A stretch of 64,000 nucleotides of DNA from Mucilaginibacter robiniae. GTDB lineage: Bacteria; Bacteroidota; Bacteroidia; Sphingobacteriales; Sphingobacteriaceae. This document shows, piece by piece, positions 9,016 to 17,102 of this stretch. Each line of letters begins with the position of its first letter. Position 1 is the stretch's first letter. A model generated the notes under the pieces. That model was not told the DNA's origin, ran no database searches, and worked only from the letters and a program-made list of their open reading frames with translations. The translations under genes were made by a program, and so were the position numbers. The DNA is taken from positions 310,001-374,000 of the forward strand of contig NZ_CP051682.1 in the NCBI RefSeq assembly GCF_012849215.1, in the 5' to 3' direction.

Positions 9016-9062
9016 AGGTATTCCGGGGATGTTGACCAGGCTATTCCGTGGCAAACTGACCA
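9016..9062 (+). repeat. IS21 terminal units at the istB end
   Basis: Two adjacent units, 9016-9038 and 9039-9062 (GGCTATTCCGTGGCAAACTGACCA), sharing the pattern ATTCCG...TGACCA. A third copy just inside is badly diverged. These are the likely transposase-binding repeats. Confidence 0.7.
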
Positions 9063-9133
9063 GTCTGAGAACTGGCGGAATGATGCAGCCAATGCTGTAG
9101 AAGCATTATTACAAAGTTAGCTATCTCAAGTTA

Positions 9134-9886
9134 TTATTGGTAACTGATTTCCTTTTCATCAGCCCTGCGTTTTTTTCTCATGGATTCACCCTTGAGATCC
9201 AGCCGGTGAGCGCTGTGTACGATACGGTCTAATATTGCATCAGCTATTGTTTTTTCACCGATGACCTCATGCCATTTACTGACCGGAAGCTGTGAGGTAA
9301 TGATCAGGGATGCTTTACCATGCCGGTCTTCAATGATCTCCATCAGGGCAGCCCTGTTTTGTGCATCAAAAGGCTGCAAGCCAAAGTCATCGAGTATGAG
9401 CAGTTGCTGGCGTTCAATCTTTGCGATCTCTTTGATGTAGGAGCCATCAGCCTTGGCCATCTTGAGTTTGGCAAATAGCTTGGGTGTACTGGCATAGAAT
9501 ACCCTATAGCCCTGCATACAGGCCTGGTAACCAATAGCAGAGGCGATGTAGCTTTTGCCAATGCCGGTGCTGCCGGTCAGGAGCACATTCTCATTGCGCT
9601 CAATGAAGGTGCAGTCCGCCAGGCGCATGACCAGGTTGCGGTCAATGCTCCGCTCTGCCTGGTAGTTCACCTCTTCAATGGACGCTTTGTAGCGGAACTT
9701 GGCATGATAGATCTGGCGCTCTATACGCCGGTTATGCCGGTCATCCCATTCGGCATCCACCAGGTAGGCCAAGAGTTCATCGGCCGTGTAGTGATCTGTT
9801 TGCCCGGTTTCCAGGCTGCTTTGAAAAGCATGGAACATGCCGAAGAACTTCATCTTCCGCAGTTTGTCTAAAGTGTTTGTATTCAT
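9134..9886 (-). CDS. istB: IS21-family ATP-binding helper protein IstB
   Basis: A 250-residue AAA+ ATPase of the IstB/DnaC type that remodels target DNA for the IstA transposase. The Walker A motif GSTGIGKS is at about residues 105-112 and Walker B is LLILDDFG. The N-terminal alpha-helical IstB domain (MNTNTLDKLRKMKFFGMFHA) marks the start. The frame is open 26 codons further upstream, but that part overlaps the end of istA and is not family-like. It starts 16 bases after the istA stop, the usual tight istA-istB pairing. The gene looks intact. Confidence 0.93.
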   Translation of the reverse strand: MNTNTLDKLRKMKFFGMFHAFQSSLETGQTDHYTADELLAYLVDAEWDDRHNRRIERQIYHAKFRYKASIEEVNYQAERSIDRNLVMRLADCTFIERNENVLLTGSTGIGKSYIASAIGYQACMQGYRVFYASTPKLFAKLKMAKADGSYIKEIAKIERQQLLILDDFGLQPFDAQNRAALMEIIEDRHGKASLIITSQLPVSKWHEVIGEKTIADAILDRIVHSAHRLDLKGESMRKKRRADEKEISYQ

Positions 9887-9902
9887 ATGACTTGATTCGT
9901 GT

Positions 9903-11453
9903 TTACTGGTAATAGTCTTCGCCTCTGATGTTATCATGCTCGGGCATGGTAAGTTCATTGGCAAATAAGCTTTCTTCGTACTGATCGAGGTTCTTTTCCA
10001 GGATCATTTGTATGGTCTTGTAACTGTACATGCCATAACTCAGGCCTCTTCTGCAGGCCAGGATCAGGCGTTCATTCCCGGCTTTACGGGCAAAGCCCAG
10101 CACACCGATGCAGGATCGGTAAGCCTGCTCTGCATGGTGCCTGCGGCTAAGGATATGCTGGATATAAAGGCGCACATCCTCATGGATCGATGCGGCCCAG
10201 GACAGGAACTTTTCCGGGTTCCACTCGGCAACGAACTGGTGGGTGGAAGCCAGATGGTCTTTATCCGTAATGTAGCGGTGCAGCCCCTTGGTACGCTTGT
10301 GAATGGCTATGCGTTCATAATGATAGAAGGCCTCTACCGTCGTGCTGGAATACAGCAGCTTGATCTTTTTGCCGATGAAGCGGTAAGGCACACTATAGTA
10401 GTTCTTATCAGGCCCGAGGCTGACATGCCCGTTTTTCATCACGGTGGCATGAAACTGCTTTTTAAGCTCATAGCGCAACACGGGTAAAGGCATAAGCGTT
10501 TCACGCTCTACCTCCTCGAATTGCTGCCTTCTGCTGTAAGGCCGGCTTTGCATCAGCCGGTTATTATGGGCTTCCAGCAGTTCATGAATAGCGGCATTCA
10601 GCTCTTGCAAGGAATGATAAACGCTCTTGCGCAGGGGAACATAAATGCGGCTATAGATGATTCTTACGGCACCTTCTACCAGCGCTTTATCACGAGGGCG
10701 GAATGCCCGGGCAGGTAAGATGGTCGTGCAATAATGATTGCTGAAGTCTTCAAACGTTTCATTCAGCGTAGGTTCGTAACGGTTACTTTTAGTGACGGCA
10801 GCTTTCAGATTGTCCGGAACAATGGCCTCCGGCACGCCGCCAATGTAATGCAGGGTATGCTCACAAGCGGAAATGAAGTCTTCTTTTTGCTGGCTCATGA
10901 CCGCCTCGACATAGGTCAGCTGGCTGGCCCCAAGTATGCCGATGAAGACCTCGACAGGAATGATCTCCCCGGTATCCCGGTTTGTGATGCTCAGCTTTTG
11001 ACCGGCAAAATCCACATACAGCTTATCACCGGCCTTGTGGTCGATGTGCATCACAGGGTTAACCCGGGCCTGCCACTGGGTATAATAAAAGCAAAACTGG
11101 CTATACTGGTAACCGTCCGGAAACTCTTTACGATAAGCCTCCCAAAGCATTTGACGGGTAACACCGGTACGTTTCAGCTCTTTGTCTACTTTGGGAAAGC
11201 AGCGCAGCATGGCTTGCATACGGCTGTTGGGAGAGCGCTCCTTAGCCTTGCCAAACAAGTCTTCCAGCTCTTTATCATTCAAAGCATTGACTTCATCAAA
11301 GCTGAAGCCGCTCTCCTTGAAAGAGGCCAGATACTTCTTTACGGTGTTTCTGGATGCGTCTGCCTGGGCTGCTATAGACATGATGCTGCGCCCGTTGGTG
11401 TACATCCTTAAGATCTTTCTTATCTTACTCATACTGATCGTAGTGTTAGCCAT
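9903..11453 (-). CDS. istA: IS21-family transposase IstA
   Basis: A 516-residue transposase. It has an N-terminal helix-turn-helix (about residues 8-45), a DDE integrase core with Asp148 (KLYVDFAG), Asp214 (IVPDNLK) and Glu260 (KALVEGAV), and the C-terminal IS21 beta-barrel and tail. All three catalytic residues are present and no stop interrupts the frame, so the element may still be active. A second Met at residue 8 is an alternative start. It is followed by istB on the same strand. Confidence 0.94.
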   Translation of the reverse strand: MANTTISMSKIRKILRMYTNGRSIMSIAAQADASRNTVKKYLASFKESGFSFDEVNALNDKELEDLFGKAKERSPNSRMQAMLRCFPKVDKELKRTGVTRQMLWEAYRKEFPDGYQYSQFCFYYTQWQARVNPVMHIDHKAGDKLYVDFAGQKLSITNRDTGEIIPVEVFIGILGASQLTYVEAVMSQQKEDFISACEHTLHYIGGVPEAIVPDNLKAAVTKSNRYEPTLNETFEDFSNHYCTTILPARAFRPRDKALVEGAVRIIYSRIYVPLRKSVYHSLQELNAAIHELLEAHNNRLMQSRPYSRRQQFEEVERETLMPLPVLRYELKKQFHATVMKNGHVSLGPDKNYYSVPYRFIGKKIKLLYSSTTVEAFYHYERIAIHKRTKGLHRYITDKDHLASTHQFVAEWNPEKFLSWAASIHEDVRLYIQHILSRRHHAEQAYRSCIGVLGFARKAGNERLILACRRGLSYGMYSYKTIQMILEKNLDQYEESLFANELTMPEHDNIRGEDYYQ

Positions 11454-11517
11454 ACTTTGAGAGTTTTGTAACCCTACAAAGATGACGGCTGCTACCGCAT
11501 CAGCTGCATTCCAGGGG

Positions 11518-11633
11518 TGGTCAGTTTCGCCCGGAATCCCTGGTCAGTTTGCCCCGGAATGGGGTGGTCAGTTTACGCCGGAACGCCTGACCTCTTTAAG
11601 ACAGAACACCTGGTCATTTTCAGCAGAATACCC
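11518..11633 (-). repeat. Five tandem 23-24-base terminal units of the IS21 element
   Basis: Units at 11518-11540, 11541-11564, 11565-11587, 11588-11610 and 11611-11633. The first three share TGGTCAGTTT...CCGGAA almost exactly, and the outer two (TGACCTCTTTAAGACAGAAC... and TGGTCATTTTCAGCAGAAT...) diverge. They are directly repeated with no spacer. This is the istA-proximal end of the element and the presumed IstA binding array. Confidence 0.8.
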
Positions 11634-14600
11634 AGGGTAAGCTCCGTAACATATTTGTGGATATCAAATCGGGTAAGATTGATCAGGATATTCTGCATAT
11701 CGGTAATGCCCTGAATACACTCGGTGCGGAAGGCCTGGCTACGGCCCCGGTGGTGTCCGATATGGCCAGCCGCATTGGTAGTGTGGGTATATCGCTCGGT
11801 TTGACCAGCGGGCAGGTACTGGGTTTGTCGGCTACCATGCAGGAGCTGAACATTGAATCGGAAAAAGGCTCTACCGCGGTCGTGGCAGTCCTCCAGCGCA
11901 TGCTGACCAGCTCCAAGGATTTCGCCAAGGTAGCCGGCATGAACGTGACCGAGTTTAAAAAGCTGTGTGACACGGACTTGTACGCAGCCTTTATGAAGGT
12001 GGTAGATGGTGCCGGTAAATCCAAAGACTCGGCCACCGGCTTTGCTAAATTACTGGACAAACTTAAATTGGATGGTTCCGGTACCAGCCAGGTGATTGCC
12101 GGCCTGAGCAGTAACCAGACGCTCTTGCATGATCGCGTGACCTCGGCCACCGAAGCTTTGAAAGGTCAGGATTCTATCCTGAGTGAGTTCGACCTGAAGA
12201 ACAATAACCGGGCGGCGAACCTGGAAAAGCTCAGCAAGAAGTTCAATGGCCTGTTCAGCAGCGCCTCCTTTAATGATTTATCCGACTTATTCATGGGTTG
12301 GGCGGATAAAGGCATCGATGTGCTGAAACTGGTCATGAGTGTTTTTGGCAGCCTGATTAAACTGATAATAGCCGGTACTGCTGCATTTGTCGCTTATAAT
12401 GCCGTAGTCGTTATCGCAACATTAACACAGGCCGCATGGTGGAAAACTTTACTGGAAAGTGAAGCAGCAACTAAACTCATTATGGTGGCCGAGCAGGCCT
12501 GGGCAGCGATCAAGCTGGTCCTCGCCGGCCGGATCACCGAGGCCCGTAACGCTATGGCCGGCTTTAATGCCGTTATGGAAGCTAATCCAATCGGGTTGGT
12601 TATTGGTGCCATTGCCGCATTGGTTACCATGGTTATCCTGTTTAAAGACACGACGAATGCGATGGCTGATGCCCAGAACAAACTAAACGAAATTCATCAG
12701 AAAGGTATTGAGGGCGCAGCAGATGAAACCGAAAAAATCAACCAGTTACAGGAGATCATTAAGGATGAAACCGCAGCCCGGGAAGATAAGCTGCTTGCTA
12801 TTAAAAAGCTGCGGGACATCATGCCGGATCATTTGAAGGGCTACACAGATGAACGGATTCTGGCCGGTGATGCGAAAATTGCCGTAGAAGAATATATCAA
12901 AACCTTGGAGCACCGGGCTGCTGCCGAAGCTGCTTTTGAGGAATTGAAAAAACTCCAGACTGAAAAGCGAAGATTGGAAAACGGCAAAGGTAACATGAGC
13001 GTAGCCGATTGGATAGGCGTTGTGGCTGCCGATATTTTCACCGGTCAAAAGAACGGTCAGGAACATCTGGAGAACACCGAAAAGAGTAACAAGGCCAAGG
13101 CCCTAAGTTCCGTCGATGCACAGATCGCAGCGATCAAGAATGAGTTCAGAGCCGACTTTCAGAAACAGGCACTGGAAACCCCTACTTCAGCTGTCAGTCA
13201 TGGAACCGGTAATTACACCGATGAGGAGGATGATAAAACTAAACGCAAACGTGAGCAGCTGATGGAAGAATCCAAGCGCCTCAGTCAACAATTCAAGGGG
13301 TTTAGCGCCGGTGAGCTGGCCGACCTGATGGCCACGAACGAAAAAGAGATACTAGACACTGGGCAAAAGTTTGATAAAATGATTCAGGATGAGCAGAACT
13401 TCCTGAACAATAAAAAAGTCAAAGAACTACTCAGCGACCAAGAGCTGCAAAAACACCGGGACGAGATCACAGCGCTCCAAAAGCAGAAAACGGATGCGCT
13501 TAACCAGATCAGGCTGCGCCAGGAGAAAGAATACTTGCAGGCGGTAGAAAAGCTCCGGCTGGAAATGTCCGACCGGCACGAGAGCGAAACACAGAAAGAG
13601 TATGACCGCATCAACCAGTTTTATGATGAGGAGCTGCAAAAAGTAGGCAACAACGAAGCAGCCAAGGCCAAGATTCAAGCCGATCGCGCCCATGATCTGG
13701 CGGACGCCAAGCTTCGCGCGGAAAAACGGTTGCAGCAGGATACGGAAGGTATCAAGGCACAGGCACCAGTAGCGGAAGCAAACCGCGATAAGGTGGAGCT
13801 GGCCCGTATTAACAAAAAATATGATGACCAGGTACAGGCTTTAAAAGATAAATATGAAAAGGAACTGGGTGCTACACAAGCCTATCAGGATGCGCTGGCG
13901 CTGATTCAAAAAAACCGTAAGGCTGAGACTGACACGTATAAGGCTGACAAGAAAAAAGAGCAAGATAAGAAAAACAAAGACTTAGCTATTCAATCAGCAC
14001 AGGATGTATCCAATGCTGTTTTCCAGATTGGAGCTAATAATCGTAAAGCGGAAAGCGATGCATACCTCGCAAATATTGAAAAAAAACGCGATGCGGAACT
14101 GGCTAACAAGAACCTGACGGAAAAACAAAAGCAGGCTATCAACGACAAGTATGATGCGCAAGTCAAAGCTGAAAAGCTCCGGGCTTGGCAGGCTGATAAA
14201 AAGGCTGCTCTGGAACAAGCCATTATCAACACCGCTTTAGCCGTTGTAAAAGCTTTACCTATTTGGCAAAATGCAGCAGCAGCAGGTGTTGCTGGTGCCG
14301 CTCAAATTGCAATTATAGCAGCCCAGAAGCCGCCTCAGTTTGCAACTGGTGTACGAAATGCACCTGAAGGTTTGGCTACTGTAGGCGAAGCAGGTCCTGA
14401 AATCATTCAAGAAGGCAATCGGCTACGCCTGGCAGATCATGAGATGTTGACTTACCTGCAAAAAGGTGCTAACGTTTACAATGCCGGAGATACGGCGAAG
14501 ATCCTGTCCGGAAACAATACGCGCTCGGTAGCACTTGCCGCTTTTCAGAATATGAATGCCACTGCTGCTGGGGTCAGGTTTAATCAGCAGGGTTTCACCG

Positions 14601-14836
14601 CCAGTGTGGATGCTTACCGGTATGGAAGCACGGCTACTACGCAACCGGCTGCTGCACCAACCCCTTCGGCAACTAGCCAGGACATGGACTGGTCAGCCAT
14701 AATGGATAAATTTGATCAAATGATCCAAGCGCAAAAAGATGCGAACGATAAACAGGTTAAGTTTATCTATCAGGATTTTGAAAAATTTAAAAATAAAATA
14801 GACCGAGCCCGGTTTGAAGCGGGCAAAACTTCTTAA
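11634..14836 (+). pseudogene. Phage tail tape-measure protein, 5' end replaced by IS21
   Basis: The frame stays open and family-like right up to the IS edge (KLRNIFVDIKSGKIDQDILH spans the apparent GTG start at 11657), so the true N-terminus has been removed. The remaining roughly 1065 residues show the end of a TP901-type tape-measure core (ALNTLGAEGLATAPVVSDMA), a hydrophobic region about 200-330, long charged coiled coils about 430-870, and the typical tail-tip motif ATVGEAGPEII. Tape-measure proteins set tail length in siphophage-like virions. The DNA is visibly richer in G+C than the flanks. No other virion gene is present, so the prophage or tail locus is dead. The stop overlaps the convergent integrase stop by two bases. 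Confidence 0.85.
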
Positions 14837-16053
14837 GCATTGACGTAATAATCCTGTAGCTGGAGCATGGCTTTGAGCTTAGCCTGCTCGGCTACGTTGA
14901 TATAGCGCATAGTTGTTTCCAGATTTTTATGCCCCATCAACTTGGCGATAACGGTTACTGGTACACCTTTAATGGCTAGCGATGTTCCGAAAGTATGCCG
15001 GGCCACGTGCGACGTTAACTTTTTAGTAATACCGGCCTTGGAGGCAATTACTTTCAAACATCGGTTATATTCCTGATCACTGGGCAGCCCTAAGTTGTCC
15101 GTTGGTAGGTTGGATACAAACTTCATAGCCAATGGAATCAGCGGCATAAATAATGGTTTAGGTAGTATCTTACTCAGCCTGCGTTTCTTCGGTATGTATT
15201 CAAAGCCACCATCTTTTATCCATGATTTGTTCCAGCGTTGTAAATCAGAAATTCTTAAACCGGTTAAACACGCAAAAAGGAACGCTCGCAGGTATGGCCG
15301 ATACTCTCCTATTTTGTCAACATCCTCGTATAAGGCAAGCAAACCGTTGATTTCTGATTCTTCCAATGCATTAACTTCCGGCGCTTCATAGGCGATCTTG
15401 CAACGTTTGTAACTTAAATCTACCTCTATTCGGTTACTATAAGCATATCCCAAGTAAGATTTCAAATCCTTGATGCGTACAGATACACCAGCCTCCCCCA
15501 TATGATCCCGCAGATAGTCCGCAAATTCGTCCATCCAGTCGCCTGTGATTTGAGCAATCGGAAAATCCTGGTCATGTAAATATTTCTTCAGCCAGCCTAA
15601 AGTGACTTTGTGAACCTTTGAGGTGGAATATTTAATACGGTCCTTCATGCGCGGAGCTTTCTGACGGGCAATAATGGATAGCTCCATAAACTCACAAATC
15701 ATGGTACCGGTCTGATAAAGCCGCGCTTCCTTGATCACATCCGTTAATTTAAATGGAACATCTTTTAGCAGGAACTTACGAATGATGTTCCAGTACTTAG
15801 CTTTTTCCTTTTCAACAATGGCTTTAAAAGGAAGCAGATCAGGATCTTCCGGCATCCGTGCCAGCAGGTCTCTTTTCTTCAAATCAATTTTGTTAGCGGG
15901 CCATTCGATTTTAAGCGGTAGTTCAATACTGTCACGCTTAGTTATCATTTGAATGTATAAAGATACGTTCCCGTTTTTCTTCACGCGCTGCTTATTATAC
16001 CACAGCTGCACAGTACATGAGTTCATGTGACTCTTTCTGATTTTTGCTGCCAT
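14833..16053 (-). CDS. Tyrosine-type site-specific integrase (Bacteroidota phage/ICE type)
   Basis: A 406-residue tyrosine recombinase with an N-terminal Arm-type DNA-binding domain, a SAM-like core-binding domain (about 105-215) and a catalytic domain. The full catalytic set is visible: Arg267 (TGLRISDL), His349/Arg352 (SHVARHTFG), His375 (LMGHKNLETT) and the nucleophile Tyr384 (MRYINV). It lies 130 bases from the 3' end of tRNA-Arg(UCU) and reads away from it, the classic layout of an element integrated at a tRNA 3' end. It is intact although its element is largely gone. It shares a TTAA stop overlap with the tape-measure gene. Confidence 0.93.
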   Translation of the reverse strand: MAAKIRKSHMNSCTVQLWYNKQRVKKNGNVSLYIQMITKRDSIELPLKIEWPANKIDLKKRDLLARMPEDPDLLPFKAIVEKEKAKYWNIIRKFLLKDVPFKLTDVIKEARLYQTGTMICEFMELSIIARQKAPRMKDRIKYSTSKVHKVTLGWLKKYLHDQDFPIAQITGDWMDEFADYLRDHMGEAGVSVRIKDLKSYLGYAYSNRIEVDLSYKRCKIAYEAPEVNALEESEINGLLALYEDVDKIGEYRPYLRAFLFACLTGLRISDLQRWNKSWIKDGGFEYIPKKRRLSKILPKPLFMPLIPLAMKFVSNLPTDNLGLPSDQEYNRCLKVIASKAGITKKLTSHVARHTFGTSLAIKGVPVTVIAKLMGHKNLETTMRYINVAEQAKLKAMLQLQDYYVNA

Positions 16054-16183
16054 GCTTTATCGTGTTGTAACAATGTTGGAACATGATACTTGAAAACACG
16101 AAAAATGCAGAAACAGTAAAGCGCCTTTAAATACGTTTAAAGGCACTTTTTTAAAAAATATACTGTTTTGGGAAGTATAAAAG

Positions 16184-16257
16184 TGATTCCGTTTGGATTC
16201 GAACCAAAGACCTACTGCTTAGAAGGCAGTTGCTCTATCCAGCTGAGCTACGGAACC
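16184..16257 (-). tRNA. tRNA-Arg (anticodon UCU)
   Basis: The minus strand folds into a standard 74-nt cloverleaf. The acceptor is GGTTCCG/CGGAATC (one G-U), the D arm GAGC/GCTC, the anticodon stem ACTGC/GCAGT with loop CTTCTAA (anticodon TCT), and the T arm TTTGG-TTCGAAT-CCAAA. The discriminator base is A and CCA is not encoded. Its 3' end faces the integrase gene, so it is the probable attachment site of the island. Confidence 0.96.
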
Positions 16258-16340
16258 CCGCATTTGTTTTGCGGTGCAAATATGAGGAATTCACTTTAAT
16301 TATCAAAGCTTAGTTTGGTATTATACATGCATTAAAATAA

Positions 16341-16416
16341 AAAAGCCTCCTTGCAATCGCTGCTTGGAGGCTTTTAACCTAAACCTTATCACAATAAGTA
16401 AGTTATTCACTTACTG
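16341..16416 (-). ncRNA. Candidate small RNA with own promoter and terminator
   Basis: Reading the minus strand, a strong Bacteroidota promoter (16421-16450) is followed by a 5' hairpin (AGTAAGT/ACTTACT, 16397-16415, loop of 5), an A+T-rich linker, and a 10-bp G+C-rich stem (AAAAGCCTCC/GGAGGCTTTT, 16341-16375) that runs into T-rich sequence, an intrinsic terminator. There is no coding frame with a start in between. The predicted transcript is about 75-85 nt. The next gene downstream is tRNA-Arg, so a tRNA leader is an alternative, but the terminator would block most read-through. The function is unknown. Confidence 0.5.
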
Positions 16417-16420
16417 GAAG

Positions 16421-16450
16421 CAAATGTACAACAAGCAAGATCATTCTCAA
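16421..16450 (-). promoter_or_regulatory. Bacteroidota-type promoter of the candidate small RNA
   Basis: TTG (16448-16450), 19 bases, then TACATTTG (16421-16428) on the minus strand: an exact match to TTG/N19-21/TAnnTTTG. The predicted start is near 16415. No minus-strand ORF follows before the terminator. Confidence 0.65.
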
Positions 16451-16615
16451 TATGGTATCGACAAATGGGATGGTTGTGTCGATAAATACATGTTTTAGCA
16501 TTATAATGAACCCTAATTAGAATATAAGCGCTATGAAATTTAGTTGTATAACAGCCAGTAATTAGTGATTCTTTACTATTTTTAACATTATCGATTTTGT
16601 ATAATTTGTTTTAAC

Positions 16616-17044
16616 ATGACTACACTTACTCCTTTCCACATAGCCGTACCTGTATATGACTTGGAAGAAGCTCGCCGTTTTTACCGAGACGTGTTAAACT
16701 GCACAGAAGGGCGAACATCAGATATTTGGACCGATTTTAATTTATATGGTCATCAATTTGTAATCCACCTGAAACCTCGTCCGGCAGAAACTGAGCAGCA
16801 TCACTTTAACCCTGTTGATGGCCATGATGTACCTGTACCACATTACGGCGTAGTTTTACCTTGGGAAGAGTGGCACCAATTGGCAGATCGTTTAAAGAGT
16901 ATAGGTATAGAATTTATTATTGAACCCGGAATCCGTTTTGCAGGCCAAGTAGGTGAGCAAGCTACTATGTTCTTTTTAGATCCATCAGGTAATGCTTTAG
17001 AGTTCAAATCGTTTAAAGATATGGCACAATTATTTGCCGTATAA
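16616..17044 (+). CDS. VOC-superfamily (glyoxalase/dioxygenase-fold) protein
   Basis: A 142-residue single vicinal-oxygen-chelate domain with two beta-alpha-beta-beta-beta halves. The family pattern is clear: [20 protein letters not shown] at the start (possible metal ligand His8) and [15 protein letters not shown] near the end (possible ligand Glu in NALEF). VOC proteins include glyoxalase I, extradiol dioxygenases and fosfomycin-resistance enzymes; this one resembles the common uncharacterised 'dioxygenase-like' VOC group. It stands alone, convergent with the amidase gene. The exact reaction is not deducible. Confidence 0.88.
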   Translation: MTTLTPFHIAVPVYDLEEARRFYRDVLNCTEGRTSDIWTDFNLYGHQFVIHLKPRPAETEQHHFNPVDGHDVPVPHYGVVLPWEEWHQLADRLKSIGIEFIIEPGIRFAGQVGEQATMFFLDPSGNALEFKSFKDMAQLFAV

Positions 17045-17102
17045 AGTTATTTGGTTAGCAATTCAGGGAACTTTATATAATATCCAACATCCATTTATTT
17101 AA

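Larger units (their letters stand above)
9016..11633 (-). mobile_element. IS21-family insertion sequence
   Basis: A complete-looking IS21-type element of about 2.6 kb with istA and istB on the minus strand in the usual order. Both ends carry related 23-24-base units: AGGTATTCCGGGGATGTTGACCA at 9016-9038 matches, inverted, the outermost right unit at 11611-11633 (TGGTCATTTTCAGCAGAATACCC). Multiple terminal units are a known feature of IS21 ends. No clear target duplication was found: the bases outside (…ATGCT and AGGGTA…) do not match. That, together with the unlike flanks, suggests rearrangement after insertion. Exact ends are uncertain by a few bases. Confidence 0.85.

Noticed and set aside
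8845..9054. Minus-strand ORF of 69 codons ending the A+T-rich stretch
   Set aside because: Its first codons lie inside the IS21 end, so the frame is a junction product.
10008..11411. Several plus-strand ORFs across the transposase gene
   Set aside because: They are antisense to istA, which has an intact catalytic triad in its own frame.
4373..16184. Second attachment-site copy of the tRNA-Arg 3' end
   Set aside because: I scanned for TTCGAA/TTTGGATT-type matches to the tRNA end and found none, so the left island boundary stays undefined.
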